A DNA stretch of 64,000 bases from Armatimonadota bacterium (GTDB taxonomy: Bacteria > Armatimonadota > Fimbriimonadia > Fimbriimonadales > Fimbriimonadaceae): NCBI GenBank assembly GCA_018268315.1, contig JAFDWU010000003.1, forward strand, positions 123,039-187,038, given 5' to 3'. Under the pieces are notes generated by a model. It searched no databases. It was not told the DNA's origin and saw only the letters and a list, made by a program, of their open reading frames with translations. Below are positions 55,188 through 62,463 of the stretch, one piece after another. The translations under genes were made by a program, and so were the position numbers. Numbering within the stretch: position 1 is the first letter of the stretch; every line of letters begins with the position of its first letter.

Positions 55188-55777
55188 GCACCCTCCAATG
55201 AGCCGCTTACGGGCTTGCCATCCGCGCCACCGTCAACCGACAGCTGCTTCAACAGTACAAGTAGCGGGGCCGTCATTGCTAGGATGTGCAAGGACTTAAC
55301 GCCCGCGATCTCCACGCTGATCGAGAAGGTGCCCGCAGCGAGGACCAGATGGGCAAAGTTAAACCCTTTCTCCACAAATCCGTCGCTTTTGACAAGCATG
55401 GCGAGAAGGGCAATGATGGCAAGCGCAAGGTAACTAATCGGGCTCGCGGTAAGGACATAGAAAAGGTTCACGAAGATCAATGACCACGCGATAACTAACG
55501 AGGACCACCGACTGTACCAAGGGGTCTGGCTGTCGTCCTGGATGGTGGCGTCTGTGGTCGCTTTCTCGTCTGTCTTGGCCTCTGAGGTGGCGTCGCGCCT
55601 TCGCGGAGTAATCCCCGTGATGCAGTAATAGAACATCACGCCAGCGGCTTGGCATCCGGCTATGAAAAGTGCTTGCCCAACCGGTTTCCCGCTAAGCCGC
55701 CAGCTGCAAAACAAGATAGGGAACATGATTAGGAAATAGCCAATTGAGAGCCGCCCCTTAGGTCGTCTCCAGGTCAT
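55184..55777 (-). CDS. Membrane protein, accessory block
   Basis: 197 residues with about five TM segments. The N-terminal part 'WRLSGKPVGQALFIAGCQAAGVMFYY' recalls 'RLEGKPPAGCLQDATLYF' in the small protein at 58500-58748 (a shared R-L-x-G-K-P followed by a small-residue Cys segment), hinting at a common origin. A hydrophilic Thr/Asp-rich loop lies at ~60-85. ATG 55777 follows AAGGTG. Not recognised. Confidence 0.5.
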   Translation of the reverse strand: MTWRRPKGRLSIGYFLIMFPILFCSWRLSGKPVGQALFIAGCQAAGVMFYYCITGITPRRRDATSEAKTDEKATTDATIQDDSQTPWYSRWSSLVIAWSLIFVNLFYVLTASPISYLALAIIALLAMLVKSDGFVEKGFNFAHLVLAAGTFSISVEIAGVKSLHILAMTAPLLVLLKQLSVDGGADGKPVSGSLEGA

Positions 55778-55844
55778 CACCTTATGTGCCCTCCGGGCAT
55801 GACACCTGCCAGGAACTTAACCCTTCGAGACCAAGGGTTTCGGC

Positions 55845-56222
55845 TCATGGCGTATTCTCCGGAAGGGCCGCCCGATTGGGTTCGGTTTTGCGGTTGAGGG
55901 ATCGGATGGATACCTCCGAGGTGAAGCAGAGGCAGTAGCCGAAGAGCGCTATGATGAACGCCGAAGTGTGCTCATGTAGCGCGGGGTGCACAAACTCCTT
56001 GGCATAACCATAAAGTGGGACCGAATTGAGAATTCCCCTGCCACTTATGATGACCAGTGGCAAAACGGGAATGAAGCTGTAGACAGAAGGCGCCCAATCG
56101 GGCGAGACCCCCAGCCTGATCAGCAGGTTCAAAACCTCTTGGCAGCTGAGTAGCCAGGCGAGAATAATCGCAAGCCCTGCTGCAAACTCACGCCAATCCT
56201 TCTTGCTCTTAGGGATGCTCAT
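55845..56222 (-). CDS. Small membrane protein, accessory block
   Basis: 125 residues. It starts 'MSIPKSKKDWREFAAGLAIIL', which resembles 'MSSWFNWREFVAGAVLTSVIL' of the protein at 58500-58748. Three TM segments follow. The start overlaps the gene upstream; ATG 56222 is preferred to GTG 56228. Not recognised. Confidence 0.5.
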   Translation of the reverse strand: MSIPKSKKDWREFAAGLAIILAWLLSCQEVLNLLIRLGVSPDWAPSVYSFIPVLPLVIISGRGILNSVPLYGYAKEFVHPALHEHTSAFIIALFGYCLCFTSEVSIRSLNRKTEPNRAALPENTP

Positions 56223-56595
56223 CGCCACCTGTTTGTGCGCCAGCCGAAAGTGGGTAAGGCCGCTTTTGGTGTAAGGTCTGGACCCTTAGGAACAGCATGA
56301 TCAGCAAAGCCGAGGTGGCCATGAGGGCAGCCTTATCTTTACCGAATAAGAGCCAGGCACCTACGAAAATAAATGCTGAAGCACTGAGAAAGGTCACCTC
56401 CCATAGCTTCGTCATCTTTGGCCACGTTAGCGCACCGAATGTCGCCAAACCTAACAGGACTCCCACGAGTTCAGGGGCCAATGTTGTTTCTTGGGCTTTC
56501 GTGGCGACCCTCACCAACAGAAGCAGAAACAGGATGAACTGAGCCAGATAGAGGTGTTCCAGTTTGGTGGCGCTCTTCAATTGGATGGTCTTCAT
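56209..56595 (-). CDS. Small membrane protein, accessory block
   Basis: 128 residues with four hydrophobic segments ('YLAQFILFLLLLVRVAT', 'LVGVLLGLATFGALTW', 'VTFLSASAFIFVGAWLLFG', 'ALMATSALLIMLFLRV') and a hydrophilic His/Pro-rich tail. It overlaps the next gene. Not recognised. Confidence 0.5.
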   Translation of the reverse strand: MKTIQLKSATKLEHLYLAQFILFLLLLVRVATKAQETTLAPELVGVLLGLATFGALTWPKMTKLWEVTFLSASAFIFVGAWLLFGKDKAALMATSALLIMLFLRVQTLHQKRPYPLSAGAQTGGDEHP

Positions 56596-56680
56596 TGGCT
56601 CCGCCCGTAACCAGTACTATTTTATCACGGCGTCGGTTGCGTGAAAGCGTCACTTTTCAGAAGTTTTCAGTTTTCAACGG

Positions 56681-57169
56681 CTAATTTGTCGTCGTGGACG
56701 TTTTGCCGTCGCGCCACTCGCAGAACGGCAGGTTGGGCAGGGCAAAGATTTCCACAGCCATCTCGTAAATCTGATCCGAGATCGGCAGCAAGTCCGCCGC
56801 TTCAAACGGCGCCTGCCCGCACACATCTTCAAAGATAATCGCCAAGTCGACAACCGGCCGTTCCTTGACCTTGCGGCGAGAGCAGAAGATATCCATCCCT
56901 CCGACGCGGCACTGGAGGGCCAAGTGCATCCCGACCTTCGGCCCGATCATCCTATCGCGCGAGGGCGTCTCGAAGTACTCCTTCAGCTTCCCTTGAGCCA
57001 TCGCCTTCAGGCACTCGGCAAGGTTCTCAAGCTCCCAGACAAGGTGCTCGGTGGGCTCGCACTCGAACCGATGCGCCTTCCCGCCGCCAATGGCAAAGAC
57101 GCCATCTTTGAATTCGAGGGTGGCAAGAGGCTTACAGTAGGGGTCGGTTTGCAGAAGTACGATGCTCAC
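56681..57169 (-). CDS. Hypothetical soluble protein, accessory block
   Basis: 162 residues, GTG start. A mixed alpha/beta protein without membrane segments: 'LATLEFKDGVFAIGGGKAHRFEC', 'LVWELENLAECLKAMAQG', 'DLLPISDQIYEMAVEIFALP'. It contains five cysteines. It lies between groups of membrane-protein genes on the same strand. Not recognised. Confidence 0.5.
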   Translation of the reverse strand: MSIVLLQTDPYCKPLATLEFKDGVFAIGGGKAHRFECEPTEHLVWELENLAECLKAMAQGKLKEYFETPSRDRMIGPKVGMHLALQCRVGGMDIFCSRRKVKERPVVDLAIIFEDVCGQAPFEAADLLPISDQIYEMAVEIFALPNLPFCEWRDGKTSTTTN

Positions 57170-57241
57170 AGATTGTTAGAAATGTACCTCTACGGTAGCC
57201 CGATGCCCCCAACGAGGAGCGCCTTGAGGAGGAAAAACAGC

Positions 57242-57847
57242 CTAGGGAACGTAATCAAGTCGAGGCGCCTCCTTCGATTCCGGATTGACCGTTGGTTTCT
57301 TGCTTAACGGAACAAGGCGCCAGGCTTGGCTGTACGCAACCTCATCACCCTGAACGGCCTCTATATGAACGCGCGCCTCGCCATCGGGGAGAACTTGTAG
57401 ATCGCTTGGCGTTGCAACGAATCCATCCGAGTCCGTACGGAAACTCCCAATTTGATCAGCTCTTGGCCAGGCTCCATGAGCATCCTGCCAAACCTTCAGG
57501 GCATTGGCCACTCCTGCCGCATGGACGAAACCAGCGGCTTGTTTTTGCCTTTCACTTGCACCGTCGAACGTGTGCAGAGTGTGGCCAAGAACAATCGCGA
57601 AGTAAAGGGCCACCACGACCTTGTTCGCGAACACGGAACGCCAGTGCTTCCTTGGAAGGAACAGGATGAGAAAGGCCGCAAGTAATCTCATCGCGATGGT
57701 GAGGATTACATCCAGCCCTAAGGAGATTCTGTACTCCGAGCTTGCGTAGGTTTGCCACACGAGAGTGTTTAAGAGGTAAGCCACTACCGCGAACAGGGCG
57801 AATTCCTTGTACCGAAGACTTACCAGCCATCGCGGCAGCCCCTTCAT
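57242..57847 (-). CDS. Membrane protein with pilin-like C-terminal domain
   Basis: 201 residues. Three or four TM segments in the first 95 residues ('FALFAVVAYLLNTLVW', 'LAAFLILFLPRKHW', 'VVVALYFAIVLGHTLHTF') are followed by a soluble domain with 'GVANALKVWQDAHGAWPRADQIG'. That last pattern, an amphipathic helix then 'G.WP', is typical of the headgroups of type IV pilins and pseudopilins. No prepilin cleavage site is present. The start overlaps the next upstream gene (ATGA). The pilin comparison is an inference. Confidence 0.55.
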   Translation of the reverse strand: MKGLPRWLVSLRYKEFALFAVVAYLLNTLVWQTYASSEYRISLGLDVILTIAMRLLAAFLILFLPRKHWRSVFANKVVVALYFAIVLGHTLHTFDGASERQKQAAGFVHAAGVANALKVWQDAHGAWPRADQIGSFRTDSDGFVATPSDLQVLPDGEARVHIEAVQGDEVAYSQAWRLVPLSKKPTVNPESKEAPRLDYVP

Positions 57848-58242
57848 CTTGGATGACCATCCTGCAATCTCTTCACCCGTCGCCCGGTTTCATCGATGTA
57901 GTAAGTGCGATGGCCCCGCGGCGCCCAAGGTCCCCACGAAGAATGAAAGCTAACGTCCAGGCCGCCATCGGCAAGGGCCTTGAAAGTCGTATGGCCCCAT
58001 AGCACGGATGTCAAGGCTTTGTTATGCTCGGCCTCGTAACGTTTAAGTTCTTTCAAGCTATCGGGCCATTTCCCGTACAGGGTCCAATATTCCGCAACCG
58101 CAAAGTCCATCTGGGATAGCTCTTTATAGTGAAGCTCCGAGTTCAGGCTAACCTGAAAGAAGGTGAAGGCAATGACTGTTATCGCGGCGGCCCTTAGGAA
58201 CTTGGTGTTCTTCTTCGCGAATGTAATCACTTTCGCCACCAA
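57844..58242 (-). CDS. Single-TM protein with pilin-like C-terminal domain
   Basis: 132 residues from TTG 58242 (or GTG 58239). One N-terminal TM ('FLRAAAITVIAFTFFQVSL') is followed by 'MDFAVAEYWTLYGKWPDSLKEL', a pilin-headgroup-like helix and turn similar to that of the adjacent downstream gene, and a C-terminal strand region (DVSFHSSWGPWAPRG). No prepilin peptidase site. It overlaps both neighbours. Confidence 0.55.
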   Translation of the reverse strand: MVAKVITFAKKNTKFLRAAAITVIAFTFFQVSLNSELHYKELSQMDFAVAEYWTLYGKWPDSLKELKRYEAEHNKALTSVLWGHTTFKALADGGLDVSFHSSWGPWAPRGHRTYYIDETGRRVKRLQDGHPR

Positions 58243-58499
58243 ACTATTTCCTGCATCGCGATAAACGCAGTCGCAAGGTAAAACGGCGCCACTAACAGGC
58301 AGATCAGCGCATCGTGATTCCGCACGTTTAAGCCAACGGTTGGTATTAACGCGAATCCGAGGAACATTCCGGAGCAGCCGGAGGCCATCCTTTGCCCCTT
58401 GCCGGCGTTTTTCAAAAGTCGCTTGAAGTAAAGATACAAGGGGATAAATAGAATTCCCGAGACGAACGGACCATACATCGACCAGAAGCTAGGCTGCAA
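58227..58499 (-). CDS. Small membrane protein related to the RHS-linked protein at 62151
   Basis: 90 residues, TTG start preceded by GGAGAA. Three TM segments. 'YLYFKRLLKNAGKGQRMASGCSG' parallels 'ILYYRIERLLGDASRVDRMRVGCAG' in the protein encoded directly after the RHS gene: both have an aromatic helix, RLL, a charged turn, RM, GC and G, at the same distance from the start. This suggests the same family of small membrane proteins, possibly immunity proteins. Confidence 0.55.
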   Translation of the reverse strand: MQPSFWSMYGPFVSGILFIPLYLYFKRLLKNAGKGQRMASGCSGMFLGFALIPTVGLNVRNHDALICLLVAPFYLATAFIAMQEIVWWRK

Positions 58500-58748
58500 T
58501 TATTCTCCCGGTTGAATAGGAAGACAGTCGCCGCCATCTCCTTCATCGGGTCCCGACAGCTTCCGACGGTATTGATGTGACCACGACAATGCGGGTCCGA
58601 TCAGGACGAAGTAGAGGGTCGCATCCTGAAGGCAGCCCGCCGGAGGTTTGCCTTCCAACCGCTGTACCAAGTACATGATGGGCGCCAATATCACGCTCGT
58701 CAGCACCGCTCCGGCAACAAATTCGCGCCAATTGAACCATGAACTCAT
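58500..58748 (-). CDS. Small membrane protein, accessory block
   Basis: 82 residues from ATG 58748 with GGGG five bases upstream; a longer frame to 58835 has no ribosome site. One or two TM segments ('FVAGAVLTSVILAPIMYLV', 'DATLYFVLIGPALSW'), then a basic and acidic tail. Its stop lies one base from the start of the next gene. It is the first intact gene after the last RHS scrap. The N-terminus resembles that of 55845-56222. Confidence 0.5.
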   Translation of the reverse strand: MSSWFNWREFVAGAVLTSVILAPIMYLVQRLEGKPPAGCLQDATLYFVLIGPALSWSHQYRRKLSGPDEGDGGDCLPIQPGE

Positions 58749-58807
58749 ACGAACCCCGAAGTGGTGAACTCTCTTATTGTCCAATATTACCGGTTCTATG
58801 CCGAATG

Positions 58808-59230
58808 TCAGCACGCTGAGATGGCGGAATCCCAATAGTTTTCCAGCCCCATCAGCCTTCCACCCGAATCGTAGGCGTAGTACGCCCTTGCCCTTGAGGT
58901 TGCCGGGTAGGCGCTGGTGTAATACGTCGAGCCGCCCGAGGGCGAGTAGCCCGCAGTTGGGCTCATGGCGAACGTCGCCGCGCGGATGCGCCCCATAGAA
59001 TCAAGAGCGTAGTGGAACTCTTCCGGCGTGTGGTTACCGCTGGAATCTAGCTGGCACAGAGTCTGGAAGGCTCTGCTTAGCTTATCGGCCTGACCCAGAG
59101 ACTTGTAATCGTCGTAAAGCCATCGGTTGGTTCCCGCATCGGTTTGGTACGTCACCTGCTTGCGGTCTCCGTTATCGTTGTAACCGTAGGTGACCGAGTA
59201 AGCGGAGTTCGGCCCGCCCGATTCGCTCAT
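58808..59230 (-). pseudogene. RHS/YD-repeat core fragment
   Basis: 140 codons of YD-repeat-like protein: 'SVTYGYNDNGDRKQVTYQTD', 'NRWLYDDYKSLGQADKLSRAF', 'RAYYAYDSGGRLMGLENYW'. It has no signal sequence, no proper N-terminal part and no RHS core end, so it is a broken piece of an RHS gene. The frame continues upstream past the ATG into the preceding gene. It corresponds to a part of the core not seen elsewhere in the window. Confidence 0.7.
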
Positions 59231-59265
59231 CGTCAGCGGCTGACCAAGGTGGCATCTATGCGTAA

Positions 59266-59658
59266 TTACTTGGAATAGCTGCGTTTAAGCACATCTGTAA
59301 AAAAGACAAGGGCCAATACGTCTTCGTACAGGCTAGGCGCGTTAATGCCAGCTTCTAGCCTTGTCATAATGGCGTCTAAGGTTTTAACTCCTGACTCCTC
59401 TAGAGCAGACTCGTACTTTGCTATCGCTGCACTATCTGCGTGCATCAGGGCAGACCAGTAGTTAGATAATACTGTATCTGCCGCAACTATGAGTACCTGC
59501 TTTTCTGGGCTAAGGCCTTCAAGTAAACGTCTAGCCAATAATTTGGATGAGCGCCCACAAATCTCACGTTGTTCCTGTCTTGTGTACTTCACGCTTATCC
59601 GGCCTGCCGCATTGTACGCATAGCTCTTCGTTCCCCCGCGCCAAAGCGCCACACCCAC
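59266..59658 (-). CDS. Small soluble protein joined to an RHS-core scrap
   Basis: The frame opens at a GTG that shares one base with the stop of the upstream lipoprotein gene. Its first ~20 residues (GVALWRGGTKSYAYNAAGR) are a degenerate copy of 'SVALGAGGSKTYGYDAAGR' of the RHS core. From residue 23 the sequence is unrelated: 'MKYTRQEQREICGRSSKLLARRLL'-like helices to the end. A second GTG at 59592 would give a 108-residue helical protein without the RHS piece. The base composition is AT-richer than the rest of the window. It may be a displaced tip or immunity protein. Confidence 0.5.
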   Translation of the reverse strand: MGVALWRGGTKSYAYNAAGRISVKYTRQEQREICGRSSKLLARRLLEGLSPEKQVLIVAADTVLSNYWSALMHADSAAIAKYESALEESGVKTLDAIMTRLEAGINAPSLYEDVLALVFFTDVLKRSYSK

Positions 59659-60050
59659 TAAGGATAGGGAATCCCTCTTGTACCTGACGGCCGCAATCGA
59701 ATTTCAATGACGTCGTTCTCATCGATATAGAAGAAATTGGTAAACGTAAATACGCGAGCCGTCGTAAAACCAACGATCAAGGTTTTACCATCGGCGGACC
59801 AGGTCAGTTGCGGAACATCGTTGCTACTGGAGGTCACCTTGTCCAAATGTACAACCTCGGCTTCCTGTCCGTAGGCTTTCAATATGATCGAGTAGGTGAT
59901 TCCAACAGTGGCATCTGTTGCCAACGTCCACGCTTGAGCCGTGACTCTTTTGTTGGGTGACAAGGCTTCAGCGCAAAGCTTGTCACGCCCGGGGGCGCCG
60001 CATCCCGCCAGGGCCGCGCTAAGCAGAATTGCAATACCTAAGAACTTCAA
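59658..60050 (-). CDS. Small lipoprotein, RHS-linked
   Basis: 130 residues, TTG start. The signal ends in the lipobox LAGC (Cys17), so lipid attachment is likely. The mature part is beta-rich ('VTAQAWTLATDATVGITYSIIL', 'PQLTWSADGKTLIVGF', 'FTNFFYIDENDVIEIRL'). It lies seven bases after an RHS-core scrap and its stop overlaps the next frame. Possibly an envelope-located immunity lipoprotein. Not recognised. Confidence 0.6.
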   Translation of the reverse strand: MKFLGIAILLSAALAGCGAPGRDKLCAEALSPNKRVTAQAWTLATDATVGITYSIILKAYGQEAEVVHLDKVTSSSNDVPQLTWSADGKTLIVGFTTARVFTFTNFFYIDENDVIEIRLRPSGTRGIPYP

Positions 60051-60056
60051 TACCCC

Positions 60057-60200
60057 TTAATCACCTCGTGGTAATACCTTAGCAAACGTGTTGGTCGCTC
60101 CGCCAGGATAGGCAATCGTCTTCACCCGGTCCTCGTAATCGTAGGTCAGGTTCGTCGTCCCACCCGCGGTGGTAACCGAGGTCGTCCTGCCAGCGGCGTC
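60057..60200 (-). pseudogene. RHS-core scrap (second copy of the DAAGRTTSV... segment)
   Basis: Translating the minus strand gives DAAGRTTSVTTAGGTTNLTYDYEDRVK then 'TIAYPGGATNTFA' and a short run to a stop. The RHS gene and the orphan copy read the same with 'SITYPGGATNTFA'. A TAG stands directly upstream and no start codon is available, so it is not translated as such. Confidence 0.8.
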
Positions 60201-60249
60201 CTATTGATTGGTGGCATGAGGGTTCAGCGAAGAAGATTCGAAAGAATGT

Positions 60250-61002
60250 TTATGCTCGCGGCACCCGGACTGTCTTTATGCGGTGAAGTTCAAGGTAACC
60301 ACCGGTTGGATAGACTCTTTCGAGACCCGCTTTACGATCTAGAACTACTATTTGCTTCTCATCCAGGGACTCTACCGTTAGACTTTTGAACCGGCTCTCA
60401 AGGCGAGGCTGCTCGTTGATCACTTTCTTCATTGCCTCACTAATCAGCTGAACCTTGTCTCGATGACTAAGTTTTCCAATCGTCTTGTGCCGTAAGTCTA
60501 GCTGAGTAACCCTCACGTCGAGTTCCGAGGCGAGAAGGTTTGCAGAGTTTGCAAAAGTGTTCGACACAGTTGGACAACCGTTCTGATCCACGGCTCCGTC
60601 GATTGTCCACCAGTCCTCGGCCGTTCCCGTTTCCATCGTGCTCTCCTTTACCTTTTGTTCCTTCCCGTTACTGTCAATTACCGTAATTGCGACTCTCACG
60701 GAGGGTGCGGATACGTTATCGGTAACGACGCCGCTGCCCTGTCGCCACCCCACATGATCCTCTAGTAGACTACGAGCAGCTTCGGGCTGCCACCTAGCGA
60801 ACTGATCCATAACCAGTTTGCTGCCCGTGTCGGGTAACTTGCCATCGACCTTCAAATGTATTTGAAGTAGTTCCCAGAGTTGCGCAACAAATGCCTCACG
60901 GCGTTCACGATCAAGGGCTCCAGTTTGGGGCCTTGGTGGCTTCGTCATGCATGAGCCCATCAACAAAGCCATCAGGCAAAAGAATCCGTAGCCTCGCGTC
61001 AT
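60250..61002 (-). CDS. Lipoprotein following the orphan RHS tip, candidate immunity protein
   Basis: 250 residues. The signal peptide ends in a lipobox (LLMGSC, Cys18). The mature protein is mixed alpha/beta ('REAFVAQLWELLQIHLKVDG', 'SVRVAITVIDSNGKEQKV', 'LISEAMKKVINEQPRLESRF'). It starts seven bases after the stop of the orphan RHS-tip gene, the place where immunity genes stand in polymorphic-toxin loci. If the tip is a peptidase acting in the envelope, a lipoprotein inhibitor would fit. Not recognised by family. Confidence 0.6.
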   Translation of the reverse strand: MTRGYGFFCLMALLMGSCMTKPPRPQTGALDRERREAFVAQLWELLQIHLKVDGKLPDTGSKLVMDQFARWQPEAARSLLEDHVGWRQGSGVVTDNVSAPSVRVAITVIDSNGKEQKVKESTMETGTAEDWWTIDGAVDQNGCPTVSNTFANSANLLASELDVRVTQLDLRHKTIGKLSHRDKVQLISEAMKKVINEQPRLESRFKSLTVESLDEKQIVVLDRKAGLERVYPTGGYLELHRIKTVRVPRA

Positions 61003-61009
61003 AGCATCC

Positions 61010-62179
61010 TTACCACTTCACGCTTGGGGTTTCAACTCCATTGGTTTCTCTTCCGCAATGACAGTAACCTGGGCCGTCTTCGCCCATAAAACCCTTCTTC
61101 TGGTCGTCCTTAAACCCAAAACCGTGCCTTGCTACCTGTTTCAGCCCCCTAAGATTGCCAGTGTAGCTACCGTTCTTGTCAGTTCCATCCGTAATGAATA
61201 AGCAAACATACAAACCTATACGGCGTAGTCTTATGTGATGGCCCTTCAGATAGCGCACTAATTCGTCACCATAAAGTTCCTCATTGCCTATGTCAATACC
61301 GTTCAGTGAACCATGGGCTATGATATACACATCGTCTGCCTTGGATATTGCGTCGAGGAGGGCCTGTTTGCCCACTGATCCGTCGATATATGTTATTGTG
61401 TCGTGGTAATCGGCGTACTGGTCGGCGATCTTATTTCGTAATTTATTATCCCAGTACTCGTTCGGTTCAATAGTAACAATTAGGATCCTTGCCAACCCAT
61501 CTGGATCAGCACCGGCAACCGGATTATTGTAGCAGTATACATACCAGTTCCTCCCGTGACCAGCAGGGTCTCTGGTGAGGAATCTCCCCGTGCTGGGATC
61601 GTAGTATCGGTGCCCGAGCAGCTTGAGCCCAGAATCGGCATCCTCCTGGTACCCAAAATCTCCCGCATAGCCAAACGGCCCCGACCACGTTCCGGTATTT
61701 GCCGTCTGGTTGCCAAACGCATCGTAAGTCCTCGTGGCGATGAGCGCCGCCGAGGCGTTCGTCTGCCCAGTGGCGTTCTTCAGTCCCGAAGTCGTATAGG
61801 TTGAGGTGCTGCCCGTTCGGATAGACGTCCCTGGAGTGAAGGTGGAAACCCCATCGCTCAGCACCGGATCAGTCACTCCCACGCCGTCGCGCCGGTAGTT
61901 CTTCGTCCCCGAGGAGTCCACCTTCTGCGTCCTGGTATCCAGTCCGTTATAAGCAAACGTGTTGGTCGCCCCACCAGGATAGGTGATGCTCTTCACCCGG
62001 TCCTCGTAGTCGTAGGTCAGATTCGTGGTTCCACCAGCGGTGGTAACCGAGGTCGTCCTGCCAGCGGCGTCGTAGCCGTAAGTCTTCGAGCCTCCTGCGC
62101 CAAGCGCCACACTCATCAGCTTGTCGGCATGGGCCCTATTCGTGTGCCGTCTAATGCCGCTTCCCCGGAGGCTCGTCAT
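61010..62179 (-). CDS. Orphan RHS C-terminal module with caspase-like tip
   Basis: 389 residues. After ~15 residues read from junction DNA, residues ~16-215 repeat the last part of the RHS core of the neighbouring gene almost residue for residue, ending at 'GRFLTRDPAGHGRNWY'. The tip (residues ~230-389) is different: 'DDVYIIAHGSLNGIDIGNEEL' and 'RRIGLYVCLFITDG'. A hydrophobic strand ending in His-Gly and another ending in Cys (His ~289, Cys ~326) is the layout of caspase-like/CHAT/DUF4347 peptidases. The C-terminus has a CHC motif. It has no signal or N-terminal domain. ATG 62179 overlaps the upstream gene. It may be a silent recombination donor. Confidence 0.65.
   Translation of the reverse strand: MTSLRGSGIRRHTNRAHADKLMSVALGAGGSKTYGYDAAGRTTSVTTAGGTTNLTYDYEDRVKSITYPGGATNTFAYNGLDTRTQKVDSSGTKNYRRDGVGVTDPVLSDGVSTFTPGTSIRTGSTSTYTTSGLKNATGQTNASAALIATRTYDAFGNQTANTGTWSGPFGYAGDFGYQEDADSGLKLLGHRYYDPSTGRFLTRDPAGHGRNWYVYCYNNPVAGADPDGLARILIVTIEPNEYWDNKLRNKIADQYADYHDTITYIDGSVGKQALLDAISKADDVYIIAHGSLNGIDIGNEELYGDELVRYLKGHHIRLRRIGLYVCLFITDGTDKNGSYTGNLRGLKQVARHGFGFKDDQKKGFMGEDGPGYCHCGRETNGVETPSVKW
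61540..62135 (-). repeat. Direct repeat of the RHS core end (copy 2)
   Basis: This block matches 63056-63649. Base differences are scattered and mainly in third codon positions; the encoded ~198 residues differ at four places only. The left edge is in the 'NWY.YC.NNP' codons and the right edge is at GGCCCATGCC. Confidence 0.9.
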
Positions 62180-62462
62180 CAGTCCGTGGCGACCTTAGGG
62201 CAATATTTCCAAACGCAATGAAAAAGGGAATTGTAATAAGGCCGGCAAAGACAAATGCTAGCGAGAAGTCCGCCACCAATTGCAAAAATACAGCAGTCAC
62301 CACAATCGTGCCAATCGTCCCAGCACAACCGACCCGCATCCTGTCAACTCTGCTCGCATCACCCAGCAAGCGTTCAATACGATAATAGAGAATGAAGGAC
62401 AAGGGCAGACACATTAAAGCAATAATGGTGTCAACAATTTGTCCAGCTGTGTTGTCGAGCAT
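62151..62462 (-). CDS. Small membrane protein, candidate RHS immunity protein
   Basis: 103 residues with three TM segments ('IVDTIIALMCLPLSFILYY', 'GTIGTIVVTAVFLQLVADF', 'LAFVFAGLITIPFFIAFGN'). The ATG comes one base after the stop of the RHS gene (TAG-T-ATG), so translation is coupled to it. Small membrane proteins in this position protect against pore-forming or membrane-acting tips. The 'RLL...RM..GC.G' pattern is shared with the gene at 58227-58499. Its last codons overlap the orphan RHS frame. Confidence 0.65.
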   Translation of the reverse strand: MLDNTAGQIVDTIIALMCLPLSFILYYRIERLLGDASRVDRMRVGCAGTIGTIVVTAVFLQLVADFSLAFVFAGLITIPFFIAFGNIALRSPRTDDEPPGKRH

Positions 62463-62463
62463 A

